Shown here in pieces: positions 1-8,388 of a DNA stretch of 64,000 bases (position 1 is the stretch's first letter; every line of letters begins with the position of its first letter). This DNA comes from Oceanospirillum maris DSM 6286 (GTDB taxonomy: Bacteria > Pseudomonadota > Gammaproteobacteria > Pseudomonadales > Halomonadaceae), in the NCBI RefSeq assembly GCF_000422865.1, contig NZ_KE383936.1, positions 346,456 to 410,455 on the forward strand, in the 5' to 3' direction. Made by a program: the position numbers and the translations under genes. The notes beneath the pieces were generated by a model, which saw only the letters and a program-made list of their open reading frames with translations, had not been told where the DNA came from and searched no databases.

Positions 1-1
1 G

Positions 2-229
2 GTGCTACCTTGTCCGGCAAAATCAGCGGAATGTTTGGATCAATTGGTCAGAACCGCCTTCGGTCAGCGCCGCAAGACCCTGCGTAACAATTTAAAAGGC
101 TTACTTGATGTCACTGAGATCGAGTCTTTAGATATTGACCCAGGTCGTCGGCCTGAAACTTTGACGCTGCAAGAAGTTGTCGCGTTAAGTGATTGTTTGG
201 CGGATAGGTTGGGCAAACATGACGAATAG
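2..229 (+). CDS. rsmA: 16S rRNA dimethyladenosine transferase RsmA (KsgA), C-terminal part
   Basis: Last 75 residues of the methyltransferase that dimethylates two adjacent adenines near the 3' end of 16S rRNA during 30S maturation. The window opens inside the gene, so the SAM-binding catalytic domain is not visible. What is visible is the C-terminal helical domain with its typical LVRTAFGQRRKTLRNNLKG stretch. The stop codon overlaps the apaG start by 11 bases, which suggests translational coupling. The order rsmA-apaG-apaH-glpE matches Pseudomonas-type genomes and supports the call. Confidence 0.93.
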   Translation: MLPCPAKSAECLDQLVRTAFGQRRKTLRNNLKGLLDVTEIESLDIDPGRRPETLTLQEVVALSDCLADRLGKHDE

Positions 230-623
230 CCATAATGATCAACCGGCGGTTGCAGATGCCTTAATGTTGAGTGTTGAGCCTAAGTTTATTAAGCAGGCCC
301 GCGCTGAAGAGCGTGATCAGTTTGTCTTTAGCTATAAAGTCACCATCACCAATAATAACCGTACCAGTGTTAAGTTATTAAATCGTGTTTGGGTTATTAC
401 GGACGGCAATGGCAAAGTGAATGAAGTTAAAGGCAAGGGTGTTGTGGGCCAGCAACCGATTATTGGTCCTGGAGAGGAGTACAGTTATACCTCTGGAGCT
501 ATTTTTCCGACACCGCTTGGCTTTATGCAGGGTTATTTTGAAATGCAGGATATAGAATTTGACTGCCCGTTGCAGTTGGATATTCCAGCTTTTCGCTTAG
601 CTAAAGCGGATGTCCTTCATTGA
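219..623 (+). CDS. apaG: ApaG protein (DUF525 family)
   Basis: 134-residue protein of the ApaG family, a single fibronectin-III-like beta domain. Its biochemical role is not firmly known; the gene classically travels with rsmA and apaH. The family signature is visible in the middle of the protein (GKGVVGQQPIIGPGEEYSY, then TSG and a GFMQGYFEM segment). An in-frame upstream start 30 bases earlier would lie deeper in rsmA and add residues not seen in the family, so the ATG overlapping the rsmA stop was chosen. Length is close to the usual 125-130 residues. Confidence 0.93.
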   Translation: MTNSHNDQPAVADALMLSVEPKFIKQARAEERDQFVFSYKVTITNNNRTSVKLLNRVWVITDGNGKVNEVKGKGVVGQQPIIGPGEEYSYTSGAIFPTPLGFMQGYFEMQDIEFDCPLQLDIPAFRLAKADVLH

Positions 624-721
624 TAGTTTGCATTACTTTTCGATGCTAATGGTCTGTTAATATTCTGTATTAAATAGGACTGATTTTTCATTGTGTTTTG
701 TTATTGGATGAGCGAACCACT

Positions 722-1555
722 ATGACGACTTACGCTGTTGGCGATTTACAGGGCTGCTTTAGCGAGCTAGAGCAACTTCTGGATAAGTTAAATTTTGATC
801 CCGAGACCGATCAGCTTTGGTTAGCGGGGGATCTGGTTAATCGTGGGCCGGAGTCGCTTCAAGTCCTGAGATTTGCTTCGGGCTTAGGGGATCGTGTGCG
901 TTGCGTGCTGGGTAATCATGATCTGCATTTGTTAGCGGTTGCTTACTCTGGGGCACGCCTTAAGCGCTCCGATACCTTGCAGGCAATTCTAGATGCACCG
1001 GACTGTGATGACTTGCTCGACTGGCTTCGCCATCAACCGCTCTGTCATTTTGACGCAAAGCTAGGCTATGTTATGACCCATGCGGGAATTCCGCCAATAT
1101 GGGATCTTGAGCAGACACTGGCTTACGCCAAAGAGGTTGAACATGCTCTGCGCGGTAATAAGTGTAAGCGTTACTTCGAGCATATGTATGGCAACAAGCC
1201 TGCTAAATGGTCGGATGATCTTAAGGGTTTCGATCGCTTGAGAGTAATAACTAACTATTTTACTCGAATGCGTTTTTGTACGCCTAAAGGGAAGCTCGAC
1301 TTTGATAGTAAAGAGGGCTTGGATCAGTGCCCTGAAGGATATGCCCCTTGGTTTAGTTATCCTCGACAAGTTAAAGCTCAAATTATTTTTGGCCATTGGG
1401 CGGCACTAGAAGGGCGGATTGATATAGCTAATAGAAATATTCAAGGGATACATGCCTTGGATACTGGCTGTGTTTGGGGAGCGACACTAACGGCGCTTAA
1501 CCTAAATACCGGTGAGAAAACCAGTGTTGCAAGTTTGCAAAAAGCTAAATATTAG
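722..1555 (+). CDS. apaH: Diadenosine tetraphosphatase ApaH
   Basis: Symmetrical Ap4A hydrolase that splits diadenosine tetraphosphate into two ADP and also removes Np4 caps from RNA. 277 residues, the usual length. The calcineurin-like phosphoesterase motifs are in order: GDLQG near residue 7 (Gln in place of His, typical of ApaH), GDLVNRGP near 36, GNHD near 64, THAG in the middle and FGHWA toward the C-terminus. The ATG was preferred over a TTG 24 bases upstream because the protein then begins directly with the conserved first strand. It lies about 100 bases after apaG, in the same direction. Confidence 0.95.
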   Translation: MTTYAVGDLQGCFSELEQLLDKLNFDPETDQLWLAGDLVNRGPESLQVLRFASGLGDRVRCVLGNHDLHLLAVAYSGARLKRSDTLQAILDAPDCDDLLDWLRHQPLCHFDAKLGYVMTHAGIPPIWDLEQTLAYAKEVEHALRGNKCKRYFEHMYGNKPAKWSDDLKGFDRLRVITNYFTRMRFCTPKGKLDFDSKEGLDQCPEGYAPWFSYPRQVKAQIIFGHWAALEGRIDIANRNIQGIHALDTGCVWGATLTALNLNTGEKTSVASLQKAKY

Positions 1556-1645
1556 TGATACCTTAATTTAAAGGTTGATCGCAAAGCTATGCTGGTTTGA
1601 GCTTGAGTTACCCCTCATCCAGCGATTTAATAAAGGTATTTTTTT

Positions 1646-1963
1646 ATGCAATTTAAGTTTATGAATCCAGATGAATTAAAAACCAAGTTTGAAGCGGGTG
1701 AGCAAGCGGTGGTGGTTGATATTCGTGATACGGGCAGTTTTTCTGCCGGCGCTATAAAGGGTTCTCAGCCGCTCACCAATGACAATGTACAGACCTTTGT
1801 AGAGCAAACAGATAAGCAGCTACCGGTTGTTGTTTGCTGCTACCACGGTAACAGCAGTCAATCAGCGGCACAGTTTCTAGTTGAACAGGGTTTTAGTGAT
1901 GTTTATAGCTTGCAAGGGGGGTATGAACTTTGGAAAACCGTTTGTCCTGAGCACTGTCAGTAA
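1646..1963 (+). CDS. glpE: Thiosulfate sulfurtransferase GlpE
   Basis: Single-domain rhodanese of 105 residues that transfers sulfane sulfur from thiosulfate to cyanide or thioredoxin-type acceptors in the cytoplasm. The active-site loop CYHGNSS places the catalytic Cys at residue 65, the same position as in E. coli GlpE, and VVDIRD near residue 23 is the conserved early rhodanese motif. An AAGG element precedes the ATG. It ends the rsmA-apaG-apaH-glpE group and is followed by a large bidirectional terminator shared with the convergent flgT. Confidence 0.93.
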   Translation: MQFKFMNPDELKTKFEAGEQAVVVDIRDTGSFSAGAIKGSQPLTNDNVQTFVEQTDKQLPVVVCCYHGNSSQSAAQFLVEQGFSDVYSLQGGYELWKTVCPEHCQ

Positions 1964-1990
1964 GATTTTATCTTTTATGTGAGCGGCTAA

Positions 1991-2039
1991 AGATAAAACC
2001 AAAAAAGGAGCTAATCAGCTCCTTTTTTAGTTTTATCTT
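1991..2039. terminator. Bidirectional terminator between glpE and flgT
   Basis: Nested inverted repeat: an inner 12-base arm (AAAAAAGGAGCT) with a four-base loop AATC, flanked by a further 9-base arm pair (AGATAAAAC / GTTTTATCT). The A and T runs on the two sides make it work as a rho-independent terminator in either direction for two convergent genes. Confidence 0.85.
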
Positions 2040-2078
2040 GTTTATTTTTTCTGCAGTTTGCCTGTTACCAAGTAACGT

Positions 2079-3308
2079 CTACCAAGCAATAACAACGTCG
2101 CCTTGCTGTATACCGAGTTTATCCGGCTCTGTGGCAATTGCCCCCCGAGAGAAAAATGGTTGAACACGTTTTAGTGTGATTACCATTTTTACATTTTCTA
2201 GTTCGGTATAAGGGTTTTGATTAGCGTCATAGAAGGTGCTTGAACGGTAGAGGTTCAATGTATCCCCAGGACGTAAGCCTGCATCTGCGCCTGCATCAAT
2301 GTAGATATTGTTGCCATCGGTACGAGTAACCCGCGCCATAAAGGGTTGGCAGCCTAACGTGCTGTGTAGGTCATCGACAATGTTATCAAAGACTTTGTTT
2401 ACCTGCTGGCCGTAGTCACTTCTCCAAAAAGCCGCCGAGCCAAAGCCCGTCTTTTCTTCCAATGGAACCGTCCAGTTGCCTAAGGTTTCATAACGTTGGC
2501 TATAAACAAGCGCACCACTAAAACCGTCGTGTACATAAATATCAATTTGGAATCGGCGTTCGAAACGGCTATCACCGTATTCCATTTTGTCTTTTACTTG
2601 CCCGAAATAAGATTTTGTTCTGACCAAGTCAGGGCGAGTCATTGAGATATCACGAATAACACCACTGATAACATACTGCACCCCCAGTTGATTGGATGCA
2701 GTAATAGCAGTTGTTAAAGAACCTTCCTCGGTCACTGATGTTGGAATAGTTTGAGGCGAGGTATAAACCTGAAAACCAGACGCATCTAGTACTTTAACTT
2801 TTTGAGCACTACCAAGGCGACGGGATAAATCCGCAGGTAAGGTTTGGCCTATGTTATAAAGACCACCAAAAGCTGCTGCCTGAGGGTCTTCTAAGTAGAA
2901 GGACGTCATGGCGGCGCTGCGCAAATAACCGTTGCTGGTGTTGCTGCGACACGACTTATCTTCAATCAATACATCAGCCTGAATAGTCAGAAAGAGTAAG
3001 TTACCCTTTACCTCTTCTTTCAGAATATTGATATCTTGAACGGTACCGTTAGAGCTGACTCTAAGATTGTCCGCGCTAATCGCACCGTCTGTCATCTGCT
3101 GAAAGCTACTAACGTCAGCGCCCGCTTGCAGACTTAGCTGCTGCACAGCATCTCTAATAGCCGCTCTGCGCGCACTAACGAGGTCTTGATGGACGACGTT
3201 GGCTTGGCCGGTTGCTTCAAGCCATTTGGCCTCTGCCTGTGTGGAATCCAGACCAATCAACAGGCAAAGAATCCACAACACCTTGTGACGGAATATGGTG
3301 TTTAACAA
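2079..3308 (-). CDS. flgT: Flagellar assembly protein FlgT (H-ring component)
   Basis: 409-residue secreted protein. It begins with a hydrophobic signal peptide (cleavage likely after a TQAEA segment), then the FlgT N-terminal domain beginning WLEATGQA, a middle domain with repeated beta strands, and a C-terminal domain (IYIDAGADAGLRPGD). In Vibrio, FlgT forms the H ring around the LP ring of the sodium-driven polar flagellum and is needed for motor assembly. Two Cys residues could form the structural disulfide. The start is TTG: an AAGGAG site lies 7 bases upstream and no ATG fits. It is last in a minus-strand group with flgP and an unnamed lipoprotein under a predicted sigma-28 promoter. 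Confidence 0.85.
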   Translation of the reverse strand: MLNTIFRHKVLWILCLLIGLDSTQAEAKWLEATGQANVVHQDLVSARRAAIRDAVQQLSLQAGADVSSFQQMTDGAISADNLRVSSNGTVQDINILKEEVKGNLLFLTIQADVLIEDKSCRSNTSNGYLRSAAMTSFYLEDPQAAAFGGLYNIGQTLPADLSRRLGSAQKVKVLDASGFQVYTSPQTIPTSVTEEGSLTTAITASNQLGVQYVISGVIRDISMTRPDLVRTKSYFGQVKDKMEYGDSRFERRFQIDIYVHDGFSGALVYSQRYETLGNWTVPLEEKTGFGSAAFWRSDYGQQVNKVFDNIVDDLHSTLGCQPFMARVTRTDGNNIYIDAGADAGLRPGDTLNLYRSSTFYDANQNPYTELENVKMVITLKRVQPFFSRGAIATEPDKLGIQQGDVVIAW

Positions 3309-3386
3309 CCGACCACTCCTTTTTATTTATAAACAACAGCGTTATCTGTAGAGAAAATCAAAACTGCCAAATGGCCGTTTTGCTCA

Positions 3387-3974
3387 TTAGTTCAGATAAT
3401 ACTGGCTTGGCTGGCTTTTAACCAGTGGACGCGCGATTGCACGGGTTTCTGGAGACTCGCCATGTACCGTTGGAGCGGTACAGCTTGGAGACTGGAAGCC
3501 ACCTGTTGAACCTAGGCAATCATAGAACGTCGGTTCAAGTACAAGTTCCATCGTGGTCTCGTAATTGTTATGAGCCAACTCGTAAGTTGAGATAACTTTA
3601 GCGCCACGAATAACCGTATCAACGTAAGTGCGGAAGCGGTCATCGCGTAGTACCAGCGCTTCTACAGTCGATCCACCGCTAACACGAGTACCATAAACAC
3701 GTTCAGCAATAGCACGGTAAGCATCTAGTTTAGAGGCACGCATTGCCATCAGTTGGTTTTGACCTTTAGACATCCGAGGATTTTCTAAGTAAGCGCCGTA
3801 ACCCGTAACCCGAACAATAATCGGATCAACTTTAGGGCTATAGGTATGCTCAACCTGCTGATAAACCACGTAATCACTATTACTTTGGGTATTCATTGTT
3901 TGCTGATTGGCTGGTACGCAGCCTGACGTTATTACTGCGCCTGCAATTGCCAAAGAAGCCAGTTTAAGTTTCAT
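3387..3974 (-). CDS. flgP: Flagellar outer-membrane lipoprotein FlgP
   Basis: 195-residue lipoprotein of the FlgP/LPP20 type. The signal peptide ends with TSGC, giving a lipidated Cys at residue 19; the core (VTGYGAYLENP, MRASKLDAYRAIAERVYGTRV) is the family's conserved region. In Vibrio and Campylobacter, FlgP forms an outer-membrane disk around the motor and is needed for motility. Four in-frame start codons occur in a row (GTG ATG ATG ATG); the last ATG sits 8 bases after AGGAG and was chosen. flgT follows 78 bases downstream. FlgO, the usual partner, is not in this window. Confidence 0.85.
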   Translation of the reverse strand: MKLKLASLAIAGAVITSGCVPANQQTMNTQSNSDYVVYQQVEHTYSPKVDPIIVRVTGYGAYLENPRMSKGQNQLMAMRASKLDAYRAIAERVYGTRVSGGSTVEALVLRDDRFRTYVDTVIRGAKVISTYELAHNNYETTMELVLEPTFYDCLGSTGGFQSPSCTAPTVHGESPETRAIARPLVKSQPSQYYLN

Positions 3975-4000
3975 CATCATCACTCCTGGTGTCCGTCACA

Positions 4001-4088
4001 TTAGGGTCGAAATATTGTGAACTAAGGTCGAAAATACGGTTAGTTAAAGTCGAAAGTAGGGTTAGTAAATTCGCTGTTGTCGGTCATT
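4001..4088. repeat. 22-bp imperfect tandem repeat between the lipoprotein gene and flgP
   Basis: Three clear units and one decayed unit with an exact 22-base period, starting at 4001, 4023, 4045 and 4067. The common core is TAARGTCGAAA followed by a T/A-rich part and GGTTAGT. The array fills nearly the whole gap between the two minus-strand genes, ending about 25 bases upstream of the flgP start. It may be a regulatory or mRNA-structure element, or only slippage; the sequence alone does not say. Confidence 0.6.
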
Positions 4089-4091
4089 CTG

Positions 4092-4424
4092 TTATGGGTA
4101 ATGCTGTTCTTGGTCGTCATATAGATGATAGTCATACCTTGGATGGTTATATCGTTGATACTCGTATCGCTGATAATACCGTCGTGGGAAAATCACATCA
4201 GGCTGCATCTTGCAACAAGGCTCCATGATGATCTTTGGCGTCAAAACACGATGACTTTCTGTACGAACAACCACTTTGCGAGGTTGCGGCTTAGCAGGTG
4301 GAATTCTAACGTAGCGACCCTGGGCCTGATTATTAGAATATGAATAACCATGATAGGGCGTTGCACAGGCCGTTAAGAGCGAGAGTGCAGCGCAGATCGT
4401 TATGTACTTTACAGTTTTAAGCAT
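4092..4424 (-). CDS. Small lipoprotein of unknown function, predicted flagellar regulon member
   Basis: 110 residues, not recognised as a named family. A type II signal peptide ends in LLTAC (lipid-modified Cys at residue 20). The mature part is basic and proline-rich (RIPPAKPQPRKVVVR), has a Cys pair near 70, and ends in a Tyr/Arg-rich tail of spaced RY units (about residues 80-105). AGGGA precedes the ATG. It is the first gene downstream of a near-consensus sigma-28 promoter and is followed by flgP and flgT, so I infer a role with the outer-membrane part of the flagellum. It is too short for FlgO and lacks its features. Confidence 0.6.
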   Translation of the reverse strand: MLKTVKYITICAALSLLTACATPYHGYSYSNNQAQGRYVRIPPAKPQPRKVVVRTESHRVLTPKIIMEPCCKMQPDVIFPRRYYQRYEYQRYNHPRYDYHLYDDQEQHYP

Positions 4425-4501
4425 CGGTTTTCCCTGACATTCTGATAGCGAATTTAACCAACCATAAATTCAAGTAGTCGAGTCAAAAATTATACCGAGT
4501 A

Positions 4502-4528
4502 TTATCGGCATCGCTTCCATAAAGTTTA
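4502..4528 (-). promoter_or_regulatory. Sigma-28 (FliA) promoter upstream of lipoprotein-flgP-flgT
   Basis: On the minus strand TAAACTTT, an 11-base spacer, then GCCGATAA. The enterobacterial sigma-28 consensus is TAAAGTTT-N11-GCCGATAA, so 15 of 16 defined bases and the spacing match. It points at the unnamed lipoprotein gene with a leader of roughly 70 bases, and fits late flagellar-gene control of the group. Confidence 0.8.
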
Positions 4529-4596
4529 GTGCTGACTGAGACTAAGGCCCAGAACACTAAAATTCTATTCATCTAGTATTGAGAGGTTTGCAAAAA

Positions 4597-5748
4597 ATGA
4601 GCCAGTTCCCATCAAAAGCAGTTACAGATACTAACTTGTTGGGTGAAGTCTACCTTGTGGGCGGGCCTGTAAGAGATCAACTGCTTGATTTAAAAGCTCA
4701 TGACAGAGATTGGCTTGTCGTAGGGGCGACACCTGAGCGGATGAAAGCGGCAGGGTTTGTTCAAGTCGGCAAAGACTTTCCTGTATTTCTTCATCCCATT
4801 TCTAAAGAAGAGTACGCCTTAGCGCGTACCGAGCGAAAATCTGGCAAGGGTTATCAGGGCTTTGTGTGTCATACCTCGCCGGATGTTTCTCTTGAGGAAG
4901 ATTTAATGCGGCGTGATTTTACTATCAATGCCATGGCGTTGGATCAAGAGGGCGTGTTACATGACCCTTATAATGGATTAAAGGATCTTGAGGCCCGTGT
5001 TTTACGTCATGTTTCGCCTGCTTTTGCCGAAGATCCTTTAAGAGTGTTGCGCGGCGCTCGTTTTTTAGCTCGTTTGCATTATTTAGGCTTTAGTTTTGCG
5101 GATGAAACCCTGTCGCTAATGCGTCATTTGGTTGAAACCGGTGAACTTGAGCACCTTTCAGCGGAGCGGGTGTGGTCTGAAACAGAGCGCGCTATTGGGG
5201 AGAAAAGTCCTGAGCAGTATTTTTTAACCCTAAAGCGGGTTCAGGGTCTGGCTTACTGGTTTGCTGAGTTTGCTGGAGTTACAGAAGTGTCACTATTTGA
5301 ATTACCGTGTTTTTTAAAGGAATCTTCTTTAGCAACCAGCCTCCACCGTTGGGCGTGGATGTTACACCATTTAAACACCTGTGATATTGAATCTCTTTGT
5401 TCGCGATTAAAAGCCCCTAGGCGTTATTTGGATTTAGCCCGCCTTGTACAAACATTTTGGTCGTTACTCAACATGCCCCCAGCGAAGGATTCAGCGCTTT
5501 GCTTAAGGCTGTTAGAGCGAGCCGGTGCTTTTAAGCAAGGAGGGTTATTCGAGGACTGGCTGATGCTCTGGTCGCCAAAGCATCAAGAGATAAAAGCGTG
5601 GTGGCAAGACCTGGCTAAGGCGTTAGGCGATGTAACCGCCGCAAGCTTTGTTGCACAAGGGTTGAAAGGGCCTGCGATTGGCGCTGGGATTAAAGTGCAG
5701 CGCCTTGGGATTATCGAAGAAGCCCTTCATGGTCTAGGTAGAGATTGA
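4597..5748 (+). CDS. cca: CCA-adding tRNA nucleotidyltransferase
   Basis: 383-residue enzyme that adds or repairs the 3' CCA end of tRNAs using CTP and ATP. Visible motifs in order: GGPVRD near residue 22, the metal-binding DRDW (Asp-Arg-Asp), RRDFTINAMA, and the nucleotide-selecting EDPLRVLRGARF. The C-terminal half is the helical neck, body and tail. The HD phosphohydrolase motif of the longer E. coli enzyme (412 residues) is not seen. The ATG was preferred over a TTG 18 bases upstream because GAGAGG precedes it at workable spacing. It is convergent with folK, with only 17 bases between stops. Confidence 0.93.
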   Translation: MSQFPSKAVTDTNLLGEVYLVGGPVRDQLLDLKAHDRDWLVVGATPERMKAAGFVQVGKDFPVFLHPISKEEYALARTERKSGKGYQGFVCHTSPDVSLEEDLMRRDFTINAMALDQEGVLHDPYNGLKDLEARVLRHVSPAFAEDPLRVLRGARFLARLHYLGFSFADETLSLMRHLVETGELEHLSAERVWSETERAIGEKSPEQYFLTLKRVQGLAYWFAEFAGVTEVSLFELPCFLKESSLATSLHRWAWMLHHLNTCDIESLCSRLKAPRRYLDLARLVQTFWSLLNMPPAKDSALCLRLLERAGAFKQGGLFEDWLMLWSPKHQEIKAWWQDLAKALGDVTAASFVAQGLKGPAIGAGIKVQRLGIIEEALHGLGRD

Positions 5749-5765
5749 GGTTCGTTCAAGCAACG

Positions 5766-6260
5766 CTAGATTGCGCTTGGTAACTCCGTTAGCCACAGTT
5801 TTTGCTCAGGAAAGGGAAAACTGTCCCAAAGCTCTTGAGTGGTTTTATGCTGTCCCGGAGGAACCAGTGCGGGCTCCATAAGAGATAGAGGGTAGAGCAT
5901 GTAACCGTGCTCAAAGAGGTCTTTTCGAGGTAGGGTTAGACCAAAATGCACACCGTGTAGTTGGTCGACTAAAACGATGTCGATATCTAGCGTGCGCCCG
6001 CTAAACTTGGGCGCATTATGCTCACGGCCAAAGTCATATTCTATTTGACGTAGCTGCTTGCTTAGTTCAGGAAGGGGGCGCTCTGTCTCTAAAATGGCGA
6101 TCAGGTTAATAAAGTGATCCCCGATAAAACCAACTGGCTCACTTTCGACAACAGGGGATAGCTGTAGGGTGCCAAACTGCTGATTTAAAACCTGAATACC
6201 TGCTTGAATATTGTGCTTTGCATCGATATTGCTACCAAGGCTTAAATAGACACGGCTCAT
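5766..6260 (-). CDS. folK: 2-amino-4-hydroxy-6-hydroxymethyldihydropteridine pyrophosphokinase
   Basis: 164-residue HPPK, which transfers pyrophosphate from ATP to 6-hydroxymethyl-7,8-dihydropterin in folate synthesis. Family marks visible: YLSLGSNI at the N-terminus, FINLIAILET near residue 50, the magnesium-binding SGRTLDIDIV and the LPRKDLFEHGYMLYPL segment. The start overlaps the folB stop by four bases, so the two steps (FolB aldolase, then FolK) are translationally coupled. Confidence 0.95.
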   Translation of the reverse strand: MSRVYLSLGSNIDAKHNIQAGIQVLNQQFGTLQLSPVVESEPVGFIGDHFINLIAILETERPLPELSKQLRQIEYDFGREHNAPKFSGRTLDIDIVLVDQLHGVHFGLTLPRKDLFEHGYMLYPLSLMEPALVPPGQHKTTQELWDSFPFPEQKLWLTELPSAI

Positions 6261-6628
6261 TGTTGTGGTCCTTGGCTTAACGTGCCGCGCTGAATCTGAA
6301 CCGCAACATTACGAGCATTTGGTACTGCGCCAGGCTTGCTTACTTTGACCTGAACCCAGCAGACGTGAAACTGATGACGAATCAGCTCGCTAACGGCCTC
6401 AGCAAGGCTTTCGATCAACTTAAAAGATGACCCCTTGACCAGTTCCGTAATCGCTTGGCTGATGGCAAAATAATCCAGTGTCAGCTCAAGATTATCACCG
6501 GCGGCAGCGGGTTGGATATTGGTTGCCATCTCAATATCAAATTCCAGCGGCTGCAGAATCTCGCGCTCCCAATCATAAACGCCAATGAGAGCGTCCACTT
6601 TTAAGCCTTCAATAAAAACCCGGTCCAA
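6257..6628 (-). CDS. folB: Dihydroneopterin aldolase
   Basis: 123-residue cytoplasmic aldolase that cleaves 7,8-dihydroneopterin to 6-hydroxymethyl-7,8-dihydropterin and glycolaldehyde. Conserved elements: IEGLKVDALIGVYDWER at the N-terminus (pterin-site Glu), LDYFAI, FKLIESLAEAV and the VKVSKPGA strand with the catalytic Lys. It lies 49 bases downstream of tsaD and overlaps folK. plsY, which in Pseudomonas separates tsaD and folB, is absent here. A second family member, folX, sits elsewhere in the window. Confidence 0.94.
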   Translation of the reverse strand: MDRVFIEGLKVDALIGVYDWEREILQPLEFDIEMATNIQPAAAGDNLELTLDYFAISQAITELVKGSSFKLIESLAEAVSELIRHQFHVCWVQVKVSKPGAVPNARNVAVQIQRGTLSQGPQQ

Positions 6629-6677
6629 ACCATCACCTATTTGCTCAGTTGAAAAGTCTATCTGTTGTGTTAAACGT

Positions 6678-7733
6678 CTATTTTGTTTTGTGCGTGACCG
6701 GGATTAGCGACGGTAACTCTGTTAATGGCCAGCGTGGCTGAACCTTTATCTGGTTATCATTGCTTTGCCCAGCCATTAAACGTTGGCAACCGGCGTAAGC
6801 GATCATGGCACCGTTGTCTGTACAGAATTCATTGCGGGGATAGTAAACCTGACCGCCCATACCTTTAAGTGTTTTTTCTAACTGGGCGCGAAGATCTTCG
6901 TTAGCGCTCACGCCGCCTGCAATGACTAGTTTTTTACGACCAGTTTGCTGTAGGGCACGCTTACATTTAATGAGTAAGGTATCCACGACGGCATCTTGGA
7001 AGGCAAGGGCAATGTCGGCACGAGCCTGATCCGTTAACGTATCATTATTGGCTTCTTTAAAGGCTGCAACGGTATTTAGCGTGAATGTTTTAAGGCCGCT
7101 GAAGCTGAAGTCTAATCCTGGTCGATTGGTCATCGGGCGTGGGAAGCGGTAAACACCAGGAGTACCTTGTAACGCTGCCCGTGCGATATGGGGGCCACCG
7201 GGATAAGGTAAATCCATCATTTTAGCCGCTTTATCAAAGGCTTCACCGGCAGCATCATCAATGCTTTCACCGAGTAGCTCATATTGGCCAATGCCTTGCA
7301 CATCAATAAGTTGCGTATGACCACCGGAAACGAGAAGCGCGACAAAAGGAAACTCTGGCGGGGTTTCTTCCAGCATGGGTGCCAAGAGATGGCCTTCCAT
7401 ATGATGCACACCCAAGCATGGCTTACCCCATGCTAGCGCTAGCGCTTGTGCTGTAGACGCACCTACCATTAATGCACCGATTAGGCCTGGGCCTGCGGTG
7501 TAGCAGATCGCATCAATGTCATCGGCTTGGCAGTTGGCTTCAGCCATAACCTGTTGAGTCAAAGGGAGTAATTTGCGCACATGGTCGCGGGAGGCGAGTT
7601 CAGGGACAACGCCGCCATAGGGAATGTGCATATCAATCTGGCTATAAAGTGCATGGGCTAATAGCCCTTGCTCTGAGTCATAAATAGCCAGGCCGGTTTC
7701 ATCGCAGGATGTTTCTATTCCGAGTACACGCAT
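6678..7733 (-). CDS. tsaD: tRNA N6-threonylcarbamoyladenosine transferase TsaD
   Basis: 351-residue ASKHA-fold enzyme that, with TsaB and TsaE, transfers threonylcarbamoyl from TC-AMP to A37 of ANN-decoding tRNAs. Visible motifs: [12 protein letters not shown] at the N-terminus, metal-binding HHMEGH near residue 110, LVSGGHTQL, and [12 protein letters not shown] toward the C-terminus. The ATG giving MRVLGIET was chosen over a GTG 9 bases upstream because that is where the family begins. It is divergent from rpsU and reads into folB and folK. Confidence 0.95.
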   Translation of the reverse strand: MRVLGIETSCDETGLAIYDSEQGLLAHALYSQIDMHIPYGGVVPELASRDHVRKLLPLTQQVMAEANCQADDIDAICYTAGPGLIGALMVGASTAQALALAWGKPCLGVHHMEGHLLAPMLEETPPEFPFVALLVSGGHTQLIDVQGIGQYELLGESIDDAAGEAFDKAAKMMDLPYPGGPHIARAALQGTPGVYRFPRPMTNRPGLDFSFSGLKTFTLNTVAAFKEANNDTLTDQARADIALAFQDAVVDTLLIKCKRALQQTGRKKLVIAGGVSANEDLRAQLEKTLKGMGGQVYYPRNEFCTDNGAMIAYAGCQRLMAGQSNDNQIKVQPRWPLTELPSLIPVTHKTK

Positions 7734-7847
7734 GAGGTTCACTAACTGCTTGAAAGAATAGGTGCAATTCTACCTTTCTAAGTGGGAAATGACACGAAAA
7801 GCCGCAGATCTAATATAAAAAAGCAGAACGAAAGTGAGTAAAGCTAT

Positions 7848-7876
7848 TTGCATGGGGTAGCCAAAGCCTATAGAAT
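7848..7876 (+). promoter_or_regulatory. Candidate sigma-70 promoter for rpsU
   Basis: TTGCAT, a 17-base spacer, then TAGAAT (five of six -10 bases match). It lies about 85 bases before the rpsU start. The leader it would give contains an inverted repeat with 7-base arms (ATGTCGC / GCGACAT, 7894-7915). No clear LexA box, as found before rpsU in E. coli, was seen. Confidence 0.45.
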
Positions 7877-7961
7877 CATGCGTCCCCTAAGGCATGTCGC
7901 TGATTTTGGCGACATCTCTATTTAATTTCAATCCTATTACTTTTAAGGTGGTGAGTCTTTA

Positions 7962-8177
7962 ATGCCTGCTGTTAAAGTTAAAGACAATGAACCGTTTGAC
8001 GTTGCACTGCGTCGTTTCAAACGTTCTTGTGAGAAAGCTGGAATCCTAGCCGAAGTTCGTCGTCGTGAATTTTACGAAAAGCCAACTTGGGTTCGTAAGC
8101 GTAAAGCAGCTGCTGCTGTTAAACGTCACGCTAAAAAGGTACAGCGCGAACAGAAACGTTTCGAGCGCCTGTACTAA
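7962..8177 (+). CDS. rpsU: 30S ribosomal protein S21
   Basis: 71-residue basic protein of the small subunit, needed for efficient initiation. It has the standard [19 protein letters not shown] beginning and the Arg/Lys-rich C-terminal helix, and the usual length. A GGTGG element lies just before the ATG. It is the first gene of the rpsU-dnaG-rpoD macromolecular synthesis cluster and is followed by a terminator-like hairpin, which would let S21 be made in excess over primase and sigma factor. Confidence 0.97.
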   Translation: MPAVKVKDNEPFDVALRRFKRSCEKAGILAEVRRREFYEKPTWVRKRKAAAAVKRHAKKVQREQKRFERLY

Positions 8178-8225
8178 GCAACGTCAGTTGTAGGCTTCGG
8201 CTTACACGGTTGTCTTTTTAGGGGT

Positions 8226-8257
8226 AAAAACGGCTGCCTTAACCGGCGGCCGTTTTT
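8226..8257 (+). terminator. Terminator or attenuator between rpsU and dnaG
   Basis: A 13-base stem (AAAAACGGCTGCC on the 5' side, one G-T wobble), loop TTAACC, then a T run. An equivalent terminator between rpsU and dnaG in E. coli limits read-through into primase; the position here is the same. Confidence 0.85.
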
Positions 8258-8388
8258 CATTTGTAGTTGTAGTTTGTAGTCGTTTTTTTGATAAATCTTC
8301 ATTTATAGGTTTTTTAGGCACCCTAATAGCTGTTGTCTTATGGCTAGGTGCTTACTTGTTGGTGTTTGTATAGGTGTAATACCCTCTT

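Noticed and set aside
3989-4343. Plus-strand frames of 79 and 72 residues opposite the lipoprotein gene
   Set aside because: They overlap the tandem repeat and the lipoprotein gene on the other strand and have no ribosome site.
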